NCBI GenBank assembly: GCA_947359465.1
Contig: OX375876.1
Coordinates: 70,562,998-70,626,997, forward strand
Direction of reading: 5' to 3'
DNA length: 64,000 bases
Source: Metellina segmentata
Taxonomy: Eukaryota > Arthropoda > Arachnida > Araneae > Tetragnathidae
The notes beneath the pieces were generated by a model, which worked only from the letters and a program-made list of their open reading frames with translations, was not told where the DNA came from and did no database searches. Positions 22,678 to 33,929 of this stretch are shown in pieces. Both the position numbers and the translations under genes were made by a program. Each line of letters opens with the position of its first letter. Within the stretch, counting starts at the first letter, position 1.

Positions 22678-25089
22678 CATCATAAATCTTAAAAAGAAAT
22701 ACTTCATGAAACGTAAATGTGATTTTAATATGTAATGGCCAATGGGAGTTCATGTTTTAAAATGGTAGTCACATTAATTACGTGGTAATAAATTTGTCAC
22801 GGGACGACCCTTGAATCGAGAATCCATTTGGCGACTGCCTGTAAAGTTACTCATTAAAACAATGCTGCGAATTATTTTCATATTTACATATTTCTTTTTT
22901 TGTTTACCTCCTTTTGAATTATCTTTTAACTCTCAAGAGGGTAAGACATGGCACATGTGATCTATTCATTTCGGTTCATGTGATCTAAAACCTACTTATT
23001 CTAAATTTCAGACACGTACTTCGGATAAAACGATAATGTGTCTACTCTTTTAGCTCTTAATTTAATAAATTTAAATATGACATTTAACACTCATAAAGCT
23101 TGTTGTTGGAAGAGGATTTGTCACTTTATACATGAACATTCCAGCAGTTAACCCCAAGTTTATTCCCTAAGGCAAAGCATTTCTATTTATCCTTGTGGGT
23201 TATATGCATCTGGTTGCTTCAAAGACCAGACTTCAGGTAGCAGTTCCTTTGTTGTTGAGCAGTTCGTTCGGTCACCCACTCCACCTCATTTGTGAAGGAA
23301 ATCCGAAGGAAATCCGTCAGGTGAAGGATATCCGTCACTTGAATATAATTCTGCAGCTCAATGACTAAGAAGCTAAAAGCTTACAAAACTGGTAGACTGA
23401 AATTGCTGGGTTACGAGATCGAATCTCTTGTGTGCTGAAACCTGCTTGGCTCATAGACAAAATACAAAAGTTCGAGTAACCTTTTTATGTACCAAAGATC
23501 ATGCGACCAAACCCAGTAAAAAAGTGACACCTCGAATTACTTTCATCTGCCGGGAAAACTCAACATTAATCACCTGATTGGTCCGCGGGACGGTAGAAGA
23601 CGACCATACATTGATTCATCATATGATTGACTCTGCAAAAATGTAGATTTTGGCGATTGCACCATTTTTGTTGCCATTCTATAGAAATGCGCATTCAAGC
23701 AGCTACCGTGTCATAAGATAAGATTGGATTATGAGCATGTAAAATTCGGTTAACCTAATGTGTAATTTACTTCCAAACGTATCCTCAACCACAACAATAA
23801 AGAACTGATTTTCGCAGTCTTTTATCTCTCACACTGAATTTTTTTGTTATCATTAAAGAACCCAAACACGCAATTTACGTAATACTACTTTTAATTAAAT
23901 TCATTTTTAATATGCAATACTGTAGTATGAAATAAGTTAAAACTTGGTTTGGGATGGATTTAATAATTAATTTGGATAGTGGTTAGCTCTTTAGCGGAAG
24001 TGACAGTTGTTGGAAGTTGGTTCCCGTTTCTTTCTTTAGGAAAGAAGGGACTTCCAGGCAACAACCACAGGTTTCGCAATTAACAAATAAGAAACCTGAA
24101 TCAAAATCTGTGATCAAAAAAATTTTGTATACCTCCTGAATAAGTGATGTGGGTCGCATACAAGTGGTCAACAATATGGTTAAGGCGCAACATGAGTTCG
24201 AGACACACAACACAGAGGATGATGAAGATGAAGGTCGGTTAGTCAGATTGGAATACATTATGAGTTTAGGCAATCCCTATAGCAATCGATGATAACCTCG
24301 CTAAAAAAAAATCCAGTGACATGATAGAAAGATGCGTAGCAATGAAACCAACATTTCAAGAAGAGGCTCCAAAACTCCACAAGGAAGAATCCAGTTGGAA
24401 AGGTGTACCATTCAGGATCAGCATGTGAAAGACTTCAAGTTCGATCGAGGTGTCCCGGTTGAATCTATCATGTTATCCGCAAAGTGAAGACAAAATAATT
24501 GCATACAAAGTTCTTGGTATAAAAAAAAACATTTCCTTTATTTATCATCTCCACAAATTATGGTTGGCGTTGCTCATCTCGTAACTGACCACCTTATCAT
24601 GACTGATGTGACTTTCCCATTATATCAATAAGGTCCGTGATGTTTCCAGGATAATCAGGTTTCAAAAAAAAAATGACTAACAACGTGGTCAATAGTCGGA
24701 CTCAAAAATAAAGACTTCCAATAGAGCTGGTCAAGACACGGCATGGGGATTTCCAATTAATAAAGAAATATCGCTCTCAAAGAAAACCGCAACCGCAATC
24801 ATCAGAGACAGAAGTAGATGGGAGTGGAAACCATTCAGTAACGAAAGAATAAATCTCCTAGAAAGAGTTCGCACAATTAAACAATTTGTCTTCTCCCATC
24901 TTTTCTGAAGAAAAGAAAAGCGAGAGGGAGTTTTGAATTGGCGGGGGGCACAGGGTGGACGCTCCCATCATCGGAGCAAACCAGATGAGCTTTCGCCCGG
25001 TATGTACTCGACTCGATGTAGAACCGCTAGACAGCGTTTCCCGAAAGCACATTCGAGCTCTAGCGAGGGAATTTATGTTACTAATACTA
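22678..25089. other. No gene; one tRNA-like promoter trace
   Basis: At 23389-23427, ACTGGTAGACTGA is followed by GAGATCGAATCTC, resembling spaced A and B boxes of a tRNA-derived SINE head, but no known SINE body follows. The rest shows no domain or repeat I can name. Confidence 0.35.
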
Positions 25090-25654
25090 GATTCCAACAA
25101 TCAAGAGAACCCCAACTGTTTCCGCACTTTCAGGAAACATCCCCCTATCAGTAAAGAGTATCACCTATTCAAGCTTATTAAACAGTAAAAAATGCTAACT
25201 TTGCTAAATCTTGTCGTAACGACTTTAAACCACTGTCAAAATATTCATCTGGGTCAGACAATAATTTTGATCGTGATTTCGACCAGGATTGTTGCCCGGT
25301 TTGATTTCTTCATTTACGTGCAAAAATGGTGGTCCCAAGGATGGTCAGAGCCCTCAGATATTATCATGCCTCTCAGTCAAAAAAAAAAGTACACCCTCAA
25401 AAAAGCCTTAGCGTCATTTTCCAGAATCGGGTTGACAGATTGAATAATTTGGAATGATAATCGTAGACTCGAAATCACATTTAAAATTATGTCTGCCCAG
25501 ATGAATATTTTGACAGTGGTTTCAAGTCGCTACCACAAGATTTTGTGAAGTTAGCATTTTTTTTAATAAGCTTGAATGAGTGACACTCTTTACTGATAGA
25601 GGGATGTTCCCCGAAAGTGCGGAAATGGTTGGGGTTCTCTCGACTGTTGAAATC
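25090..25654. mobile_element. Fold-back element with about 190-bp inverted arms
   Basis: 25090-25289 and 25464-25654 are reverse complements with scattered mismatches (roughly nine in ten bases match by eye) and small indels. The outer ends contain GAGAGAACCCCAAC / GTTGGGGTTCTCTC and the inner part AAAATATTCATCTGGG / CCCAGATGAATATTTT. The 175-bp middle has no recognisable gene. The right end abuts a SINE-A body missing its start, so it may have inserted into that SINE. No clear superfamily. Confidence 0.85.
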
Positions 25655-25835
25655 CAGCAGTGGTTTCGAACTCGAAACCCTGGGCTACAGCTCAGGTGGG
25701 ACCCTGTTATCTGACCGTGGTTCAAAATCACGTGGTGTTGTACTTGGATGTTTCCCTTCGGGTTTGATCACTGATCATTGCCAATATCCCATTGTGTTAT
25801 ATATACTCCAGTCAAAGTTAAATAAAACACCTACC
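25655..25835 (+). mobile_element. SINE-A body fragment next to the fold-back
   Basis: Modules CAGCTCAGGTGGGACC, TATCTGACCGTGGTTC, AAAATCACGTGGTGTTG and TTGATCACTGATCATTGCC, then ATATCCCATTGTGTTA and a CACCTACCTACC tail. The 5' part is missing at the fold-back boundary. Confidence 0.75.
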
Positions 25836-25959
25836 TACCATCCAACTGGGCTACTGGCAAACTGGCTGCTGGGAATTCAAATCGATGCAGGACTTTTAAT
25901 AATCATGGAAAGTTTTGGAACTTTGCATTTTTTACATTCTAAATAACTCTAGTAATTTA

Positions 25960-26055
25960 TTTAGGATCTTTCCCTTGGGGGATTGATCCTGGATCATCGC
26001 CAATAGCCCGTTTTGTTGCTTCAGTGCAACGTTTACAAAATTACCCACCCACCTC
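25960..26055 (+). mobile_element. SINE-A 3' fragment
   Basis: GGATCTTTCCCTTGGGGG, TTGATCCTGGATCATCGCC, AATAGCCCGTTTTGTTGC and the tail AATTACCCACCCACC. Only the last third of the family is present. Confidence 0.75.
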
Positions 26056-26147
26056 GTGATTTGTCTGGTTTATGGAAAATGTTATGCATGCATCTGTTGA
26101 ACCATTTCATCATACCAAGCTGAAAAAACAAGTTTAGAATACTTAAA

Positions 26148-26358
26148 CCTCAGCCTTAAATTTGTTGTGGCAGAAATTCCTCACGTTGGGTTGGTGTGGA
26201 AGTATGGAGAGTGAGGTGCCAGCTCAAGTGTTGCTTCGTCATCTGACCGTGGCTAAAAATTACGTGGTGTTGCCCTCGGACCTTTCGCTTAAGGGATTGA
26301 TCCCGGACCGTCGTCAATAGTTGTGTTGTATCAACGTCCCAGTACGACGTTAATTAAA
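26148..26358 (+). mobile_element. SINE-A body, head missing
   Basis: Starts CTTAAATTTGTTGTGGC, then CCTCACGTTGGGTTGGTG, CCAGCTCAAGTGTTGC, TTCGTCATCTGACCGTGG, ATTGATCCCGGACCGTCG and ends GTACGACGTTAATTAA. Confidence 0.85.
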
Positions 26359-26397
26359 TGAATGTTGCAAGATGTAAGTCAGGAAGTACAGCGAGGA

Positions 26398-26460
26398 CAA
26401 CACCTCGTAATTTTGAGCCACGGTCAGTTAACGAGGCAACACCTGTGCTGGCACCCCTTA
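26398..26460 (-). mobile_element. SINE-A internal fragment, opposite strand
   Basis: The plus strand reads GGACAACACCTCGTAATTTT, GAGCCACGGTCAGTTAACG and GCAACACCTGTGCTGGCAC, the reverse complement of the SINE-A middle. It lies 40 bp after a plus-strand copy. Confidence 0.75.
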
Positions 26461-26704
26461 TTATTAATGGGATAAATTTTAACAATGATCCGAATGTAAA
26501 AATGTTTTTCTCAAGGAAATGCTCTAATGGCTAAATTTTGCAGAATAGCAATACACTTAGCGGAATAGAATAAATTTTACAGAAAAGGTGGTTTTCTCCC
26601 ATTCGAATTTAATACATATTTATTAATTTGAAAAAATAAAAAGTAATTTTTTTGAGTCGTGTTATTTTTCATGATAACGTGCATAAGGTTTCTCCTAAAT
26701 GCAT

Positions 26705-27040
26705 GGGCCGACCAACCGGTATAGTGGCTTAGGCGTTAGCCTCTAGATCGGAAGGTTCCTGGTTCGAATCCGGGTCCGGGCATGGATGTTTGTAAGCGTA
26801 TGGTGAAGAGGCGGCTGGTGCACCTTAAATCTGCAGTGGCTGAAAGTCCTCACGTTGGGTTGGTGTGGAAGTTTGGAGAGTGGGGTGCCAGCTCAGGTGT
26901 TGCTTCGTCATTTGACCGTTGTTCAAAATTACGAGGTGTTGTCCTCGGATCTTTCCCTTAAGGGACTGATTCCGGACCGTCGTCAATAGCCCATTGTATT
27001 GCTTCAGAATAACGTTAATTAAAAATACCATACTATACCA
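26705..27040 (+). mobile_element. SINE-A, full-length (GATCGG-type head)
   Basis: The head reads ACCGGTATAGTGGCTTAGGC (A box), CTCTAGATCGG, and B box GGTTCGAATCC at 26761-26771. The body includes CGTATGGTGAAGAGGCGG, CTCACGTTGGGTTGGTGTGG, CCAGCTCAGGTGTTGC and GATTCCGGACCGTCGTC. It ends AACGTTAATTAAAA and an ATACCATACTATACC tail. At about 320 bp plus tail this is the best reference copy here. The head could be misread as a tRNA gene by a scanner. Confidence 0.9.
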
Positions 27041-27144
27041 TACTTTGATGCATATTTTTAAATTTGTTGCCATTTGAGCAACCGAAGATGTTGGTTGGGT
27101 TTTATGGAATAAGAACTTTTGGAAAATCTGCATCAAACACTAGA

Positions 27145-27300
27145 CAGACAAAACGAAGAAATGGACGTACACACAAGTGAAGTTTTACTGGCACAGAAGA
27201 AATACACTCAAGGAAGAATCGAACCTGCTCAGCCTGTAACTCGAAGGTTGTTGAAGCAACGAGCAAACGTCACTGAGCCATAAACCCTAAGAGAACCCAT
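27145..27300 (-). mobile_element. SINE-B copy
   Basis: On the minus strand: TATGGCTCAGTGACGTTTGC (A box region), B box GGTTCGATTCTTCC, then TGTATTTCTTCTGTGCC and AGTAAAACTTCACTTGTG. It matches the order of the 14.5 kb copy. A second short piece of the same region (ACTGACACAGAAAGG) lies at about 27370-27420. Confidence 0.65.
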
Positions 27301-27420
27301 TCGAGATGGTTGTTTGTTATATTACCAGAGCCGGATAGGGTCTATCAATGTTTTTACGTCAAGTTAACGGACGTACACATTCACAATAAAAGTTTTACTG
27401 ACACAGAAAGGTAATGGTAA

Positions 27421-27465
27421 TTTGTAATTAACGTCGTACTAGTGCAACACAACGGGCTATGACAC
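27421..27465 (-). mobile_element. SINE-A 3' end scrap
   Basis: TTGTAATTAACGTCGTACTAG and CAACACAACGGGCTATG are the reverse complement of the SINE-A end. Only about 45 bp remain. Confidence 0.65.
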
Positions 27466-28214
27466 AGAAAGGAAAAAACACTCAAGATAGTTATAGAAAT
27501 TCAACCCACTATTTAAGACATTACAAAAACAGTTCAACGAACGCACCTAGGAAGTAAGATCCCAAGTGCGATAGCAATTATAAGAAAGCATATTTTAATT
27601 GCAACCCATTTTCATCATAATACATTTTTCAATATTTTACACGCGGTTTCTTTAGCAGTAAGACATCTGCTGTGCCCGATTAAAAAATGTAACCGCAATG
27701 ACGAAACAAGTCTGATCAATGTTCGAAAATAGAAACAACGTAATTGAATTCCCGCCGCGTCAGAAATACGATAAATCAGGGAATCGAGTGTTCGAATCTA
27801 TTGTTCCAAAACGTTCGAGGTGAAATGGAAGAGCAACTGAATGTCAGACTTAGCTATCCGAAAGCATCGCGAGTGCATATGCATTTACCACATTCGAATT
27901 TCAGAATGATAATAAAAAGAGAAAAACACATCGTTCCTCATGACGCACTTCCTACTTAGTTTCCTTTCTTCTCCAGACGAAAGAAAAGGCAAGCCTTCGA
28001 AAGTAGAGAACAATGGCACAGTTATCACGTAAGCGATTGGGTTCTTGAAGCCAAAGGTTGTGTACACACGTGGGACGCGAGTATAACGTGATCGCGATAA
28101 CAAACACTGCTTAACAAATCCGTTAGTGTTATCTTCAAGTTCATGTGCATATTTGACAACTGAAGATTCGAGTGGATTGTTAAGAATTTATTCCTTTTCA
28201 CTCAAGCAAGTGGG
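27466..28214 (+). promoter_or_regulatory. Upstream region of the calsequestrin-like gene
   Basis: About 750 bp between the SINE cluster and the start codon with no repeat recognised. TATAA occurs at 28082-28086, which would place a transcription start near 28110, but this is a weak, unsupported core promoter call. Short frames here look incidental. Confidence 0.3.
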
Positions 28215-28454
28215 ATGAATGCCAAGATGTTGCGAGTCGTTGCAGCTTTTGTCTTGACTGCGTGTGTGGTCCAGGGAGCTTTGTTGCCCTTTCTGCAGAC
28301 CCCAAAGCACGATGGCGTGAAAAGGGTCTGCCATCTGACAGCGGACAATTTCACCACCGTCGTAAATGCTGCCGATACCGCTGTCGTGATTGTGAAGGAT
28401 CCGCTGATAACAGCCAAACCTGTCTGTCCAACCGAGTTGGAGACCTTTGCAGAG
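28215..28454 (+). CDS. Calsequestrin-like protein, exon 1 (signal peptide)
   Basis: The 80 codons from ATG 28215 end at the donor GAG|GTAAGG (28455), phase 0. Residues 1-21 form a signal peptide (MLRVVAAFVLTACVVQG; a second Met at residue 5 is an alternative start), so the protein enters the secretory pathway. Then come HDGVKRVCHLTADNF (32-46) and a beta-strand-like TAVVIVKDP (55-63). The spacing DGV.RV..L...NF followed by a hydrophobic strand and E-rich helix start (PTELETFAE) resembles the first thioredoxin-like domain of calsequestrin, the luminal Ca2+ buffer of muscle sarcoplasmic reticulum. There is no CxxC redox motif. The next exon is 28.5 kb away, but phase and fold continue. A different thioredoxin-fold luminal protein is possible. 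Confidence 0.7.
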
Positions 28455-28499
28455 GTAAGGTTTAATGTGCTAGATAAAATTATGTGATGATTACTTGTA

Positions 28500-28600
28500 A
28501 CGTTGTGAGTGTTAGAAGCTTGGTCAAATATAACCATTAAGCCATTAAATTCAACTAACCAACCAAACTTTTTATGCTGTGTTGGTAAGCAGTAGTTTGA
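28500..28600 (+). mobile_element. SINE-B 3' fragment, 45 bp after exon 1
   Basis: GTGAGTGTTAGAAGCTTGG, TCAAATATAACCATTAAGCC and CAACTAACCAACCAAAC match the SINE-B end at 14640-14700. The head is missing. Confidence 0.6.
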
Positions 28601-29889
28601 ATCGATCATTGCATCTTGAGAAAACAATGCTTTTGTTTTATACATAGTGTTCGCGTTCAAATCTTTGCATTGACAGTTTTATCTCCTGTGGTTTCTTGAA
28701 ATGTTTAAGTGCATTGTGAAGCAGTACGTTATCATTTTTATACTGTGTCTTACTGCAGTAGATACTGGAAGATTGTAAACAATGTTACTTGAACTCCAAT
28801 GCTATACTTTAAGTAGTTTAATAACTTCGATGTTATTTTTTAAGTACTATTAAACTTGCTTTTCAGTGAGCACCTTCTGGATGAACACAACAGAAATAAA
28901 GTGGAATAAAATAGATTTTTCGGTTAACCAATTCCATTAACCTCGCTCAAACGAAGAAATACAAGTTGTAATACATGATAAACGTTTTTATCAAAGATAT
29001 GAAAAGGTTCCACAAAATTGTAATTAAAGAGTAAAAGAGGCCTTCAGGATTTGATATCTTTTGTAAAATTTTCTTTTTTGAGTTGTCATTTTTCTTTAGA
29101 AAGTGCGAGTACAAACTTTTAAGAGTAAATTGCATTTTAGCAAATATTTTTTTTTACAGTACATTGAGCAAAATATTTACTTAAGCAATATGATTACCAA
29201 CATATAGATTGAAATATAGTGACAATGTAACATGATCATTATTTTAATGTGTTTTACAATTCTGATTAAACTTTTACTACTTTCACAAGGCCAATGTACC
29301 AACCAAGCCTATGTACAAATACTTTCATTTTGTCAGTTGATTCGAATCGTGCATGAAAGACAAATCGGTTTTCAAAAGATTTAATTTCATATACAAAAGA
29401 AAATAATTTGAAATACACATAAAGTTACAAATTTATTTGACTGGATTAAGTTATACCAATTAAGCAGTTTTTCTTTTTTAGGTATTCATTTGATTTATTG
29501 GTTAATATTACAGTAAAAATTAAAATCTTGCTCAAAGTTTTAAAAAAGAATCGTACAGGAAATACAATCAAAGCAGTTTATCAATTCAACTTTTTTTTAA
29601 TTTGTCTCGATAAAATGCTATATTATAGAAAACCTACACAAGACGACCGCAGTGTTTCTATTTTTTATACCCCTCCCAAATTGGTATTTCACAAACGAAT
29701 TCGTAATTGTATCACTGCTCACATTTTAATTAGTTTAATATGAGATCTATGGGTAGGTATCTTCCAAAGGTCGCCAGATTAGCATCAAATTAGCAACCTA
29801 ACTCCCAATCCGTAGTTCGTCCTACCTTGATTACTTTCGCAAGTATCAGCACGAGGTTTCTAGTTACTTCGTGCTTCCATATTAGCACT
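28601..29889. other. Intronic, no feature recognised
   Basis: AT-rich sequence. A frame at 29498-29743 has no recognisable domain. Confidence 0.4.
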
Positions 29890-30050
29890 CCGTTGTGTTG
29901 CTTCAGTGCGTCGTAAATTCAACTACCCTACCGTCTTTGCATTTCAATTAGATGTTTCCCTTCAGGATTAATCCCGGACCGTCGTCAATAGCCCGGTGTG
30001 TTGACAAGGAATATCCAGTGTGACGCCACTTCAACTATCTACTTACCTTT
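29890..30050 (+). mobile_element. Two SINE-A 3' fragments in tandem
   Basis: 29890-29935 has CCGTTGTGTTGCTTCAGTGC with a CAACTACCCTACC tail. 29948-30050 has GTTTCCCTTCAGGATTAATC, CCGGACCGTCGTCAATAGC and a CAACTATCTACTTACC tail. Both lack heads. Confidence 0.7.
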
Positions 30051-30187
30051 GCACTTCAAACGGACTTTTTTGTCTTCTATTTTTGTAAAATAACGATTTC
30101 AGAGCGTTTAAATCACGATTTTTATTTCCGAAGACACTGTTTTGTTATGCAGAAACATGTCTTGGTCCGCCTTTGCTATTTGTCACA

Positions 30188-30497
30188 AGGGCCGCGTTAG
30201 CCCAGTTTGTAAAGCCGTGTATCAGCAACCAGAAGGTTGCGAATCGAGACTTGAAGCAACCAAACATGTACGAGACGAGTGCACGCTAAATCGGCCGTGG
30301 CCTCAAATTTTCTTACTGTGGTATGGTGTGGAAAATTCGGAGTGAGGGGGTACCAGCTCAGGTGTTGACCTCGTCGTCTGACCGAGGTTTAAAATTACTG
30401 TGTTCTCGGATCTTTCTATTCTAGATTAGTCCCAGACCGTCACCAGAGGCCGTTGTCACGCTCAGTGGGACGTAAATTCAATTACCTACCCATCCGT
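30188..30497 (+). mobile_element. SINE-A, full-length (GTTGCGA-type head)
   Basis: The head: GGGCCGCGTTAGCCCAGTTT (A box), then GAAGGTTGCGAATCGAGAC (B box region). The body: GGTACCAGCTCAGGTGTTG, CTCGTCGTCTGACCGAGG, GATTAGTCCCAGACCGTC. The tail is TTCAATTACCTACCC. The head differs from the 26.7 kb copy while the body is the same family. Confidence 0.85.
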
Positions 30498-30791
30498 CAT
30501 TGATGTTATTTTTCACAAGGACAACCCATCTGTAGACGCTAGTGTAGCGAAGTGAAGGCTGGAAAATACTCGCTGATCTTGCTGTTTCATTGTGTAATTC
30601 GTCCGGTCAAAGTAGCATTGGCATTTAAATTGGCGCCCAAAAGTTGAAATCGTGCCAAAGCCGATAAACTAAAATGTCATCCAGTTAACACCGTTTCCAA
30701 TTTCATCGGTTTATTTACTTTATCGTGTTAGGCACAGCATGGTCAGATATGGTCCCTGCTCCATAAAACCCAACCTAAACTTCAACCGATC

Positions 30792-31115
30792 GGCCGACCA
30801 ACCGATCTAATGATTAAGGTGTTAGCCTCTAGATCGGAGGGTTCCTGATTGGAACCCGGGTCAGTACATGGATGTTTGTAAGCGTATGGTGTAGCGGCGG
30901 ATGGTGCACCTCAAATCTGTCGTGGTCGAAAGTCTTCAAGTTTCGTTTGTGTGGAGGTTTGGAGAGTGGGATGCCAACTCAGGTGTTGCCTCGTCATCTG
31001 ACCGTGGTTCAAAATGACGTAGTGTTGTCATCGGATCTTTCCTTTAGGGTTTGATCCCGGAACGTCGTCAATAGCCCATTGTGTTGCTCTAGTATGACGT
31101 TAATTAAAATTACCT
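30792..31115 (+). mobile_element. SINE-A, full-length (GATCGG-type head)
   Basis: The head CCGACCAACCGATCTAATG, GTGTTAGCCTCTAGATCGG and a damaged B box (GATTGGAACCC) are followed by GCGTATGGTGTAGCGGCGG. The body has CCAACTCAGGTGTTGCC, TCGTCATCTGACCGTGG and TTGATCCCGGAACGTCG. It ends GACGTTAATTAAAATTACC. Confidence 0.85.
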
Positions 31116-32469
31116 TACCATGTTAAACGACTATAATTTGGTATTATTTAATTATACCATCTTAACGTTGTGGAAACAGACGGAGTAGCTGTTTAGTAGT
31201 AGTAACATTTCTGAAGTATGTCACGTGAGTTTTGAAATCGACTTTTGTGGATTGGCTATCAAAGCATAAACTGATGTTTTTTATACATTGATGTTTCTAT
31301 CCTACATTGATGTTCGTGCTTTCACGTGACTTTCACCCAGAGATCTTCTAACCGAGCGATCGGAAGGGACATGAAGTTGCTCTTGTTGCAACATCCATTT
31401 CATTAGATAGTCAATGGATGAAAAAGTTGTTCCTCTTACCAAACCTGTTTGGTAACATACTGTAGCTTATGCGTCGAGAGAGAACTAGCGATTTCTACAT
31501 ACGATTCTTTCATACTGACAATCACTTGCATTATTTTGAAAAGCCTAAAATTTGTTTACATAGTAGCAGATTTCTTTTACATATGTACCCTTTTTCCTTT
31601 TTTTTTTTTAACTCTAAATTTATGACTTATATGAAGACGGCTAAAAAGTTATAAAATAATACTTCGTAGTGACCTTTACAACTCGCAATTTCTTAGTAGA
31701 CCCAGGGACCAAAGTTTTGTGTGTGCTGAACATTTAAAATCAAACATAATTATTTTTAGAGTCAAATTTAGATTTAATAAGCAATTAAAGTGGAACGTCA
31801 ATTCAACTACTTGCCTTGTCAAAATGAACGAACCCTGTCTCTTAGGCCTGCGCGATGTTCAAATTCTTACATCGCAATACATAGGTATTCTAATATCACC
31901 ATATCGCGATACATCGTGATGTTAACCATGCATTTCATACATAGAAAAAGCAAAACCTTGTATAATATAGTTATATAATTTTTTTTTTTAAGTTTTTCTA
32001 TCCTATAAAAAATCGTGTTAGGAAAAATAATAACAAAGAAAGATCTGCGCTGTACATTTAACAAAACATAACAAAACATGCATGATTTGAAACAAGTATT
32101 TGCATATATATGTGCATGTTCCACACACCATATATGCTGAAGTAGATTAAAACATTAGCTTATTTAGACGGAGAAAAACTTCAGCATAGATAGAAATAAA
32201 GCCTCTCAGTAATGATGACGTTATATAGATGTGTGGCAACCTAGATTGCCACAGAAGTTCACATTTAAAAGTGATGCAAACGGATTGATTGTAACATCAA
32301 GAAACAAGAATGGGTTTTCGGAATTCAATTTAAAACGTCCAAAATCATTTTCGTTTAAAAAATTTTTAAATACACTGAATTTCAATTTCGTTAAAAAAAA
32401 TCTGGAAACGAAAGTCATCTTAAGGACACAAATGGTTTTGATCGTAATCTGAACGTAATTAAAAAATGA
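31116..32469. other. Intronic, no feature recognised
   Basis: AT-rich sequence. Several open frames of 60-85 codons on both strands carry no recognisable domain. Confidence 0.4.
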
Positions 32470-32572
32470 CTAGATGCTGTCATTGGATTTTTCCTCTTCG
32501 CGGGCATTCCCAGACCGTTGCCAATACACCGTTGTGTTGCTTGACTTTGATGTTAATTAACTACCTACCTCA
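32470..32572 (+). mobile_element. SINE-A 3' fragment
   Basis: GCTGTCATTGGATTTTTCC, GCATTCCCAGACCGTTGCC, AATACACCGTTGTGTTGC and GATGTTAATTAACTACCTAC. It is diverged. Confidence 0.6.
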
Positions 32573-33929
32573 TAAATTCATTTTACGTATTTAGTACAAA
32601 CTCGACCCATTTGTATGTTTTATATTTGATTCAAAAGTGTCAAGACAGAAAAAAATTTTGATACTTTAATGCCTGGTAATTGCGTAGTTCTCGAAATAGA
32701 GGAATGATCTTTTACGCATATGTAGCGTATATGTAAAACCATATAAAGAGTCCCGATTGCTTTATTAATGTAGATCTCACGAGAGGTTATCACAATGTCA
32801 ACTGCGTCATTTATCAATATATTAAAAGCTTGGAAAACATGGTTGTTTTTCATGAACTGTTTTTAATTCGTTATTATTCTATTGTGCAGTAGCTCTTATG
32901 AGTGGTCTTTTACGACAGTCATTTCGTTTCGAATTCACCCACTGATAGTTATGAACAAGCTGCTCAGAATCAGCAGAGTATTAACTCCCATTTGTAAAAA
33001 TTGACTGTCTTAAAACCCGTGGTGGCATTAATTTTTGCTGTAAAAACGGACGTTTCAATTTTTCTGAAAGTAAATAAACTTTTAATTTTGTATTGATACA
33101 GAATTTATATAAAAAAACTTTTTATAACGAGATTTTCAGACGATTCTCATAAAAAATAAAATAATCTCATTTTGATTTTTAAAAAAATTTTATATGTTAA
33201 TAACTATATTTTTAAGATTGTCTAAACGATGAACTATAGTAACAATTTTGAACACAACCATGATCATTAGCATGTAACAATGTTAATTCAAGAATGTCAA
33301 GCAGAAAATATCTCATCTTCCCCCAAAAGGGACACACAGTTAAAAAGTACATCAAAATACTTAAAAAAAACTACAATCGCGAAAACCATAAAACCTATAT
33401 TTTATTTCTAACTTCAGAAATTTGCAGAATTTTGTCAATGCTTTATGGTTTTGCAAATGATATTTCCTCCTTTTTCATTCATTTCCATGATTTGTTCAAG
33501 ATTAAAAGAAGCGTTTGTTGACTTAAAAAAATTAAATCATCTTGAAAGGTAAATTTTTTCAGAAGGATCATTACGTATACAGTTTCAAGAAGACTTTAAA
33601 AAAATTGTATTTTAAAGCTTTGTGAATTCCTGTTTCAGTTTATTGTATTTTCTATCCAATTTTGTTAAGAATAGGTAAACATAATTTTTGAAAAATTATA
33701 GCGAACTCTTTTATGTACATTTTTGCAGAGAAATAAACGAATACCTGGTTATTTAGTGTTATAATTTTAATAACACTGGGCAACAAAATTTCAAAACAGT
33801 TCTGCTTCAGAGGTGAAACTAATCATTTCGAATTCAATGTGCTGAATACGAATATGACAAAGAAAAGGCTGAATTGGCTGTGGGGTTTTTTTTGTAATGC
33901 GTACGCATAAAGAGAGAAATGTATATATT
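32573..33929. other. Intronic, no gene; one MULE-end-like trace
   Basis: Near 32977-32999, AGTATTAACTCCCATTTG resembles the inner-facing end of the 52-54 kb Mutator-like element (GGTACTAACTCCC). No partner end was found. The rest is AT-rich and unrecognised. Confidence 0.4.

Noticed and set aside
26705..26780. tRNA gene-like sequence with A and B boxes
   Set aside because: It is the head of a full SINE-A copy, recurs at 9.8 and 30.8 kb, and does not fold convincingly as a complete tRNA with an acceptor stem.
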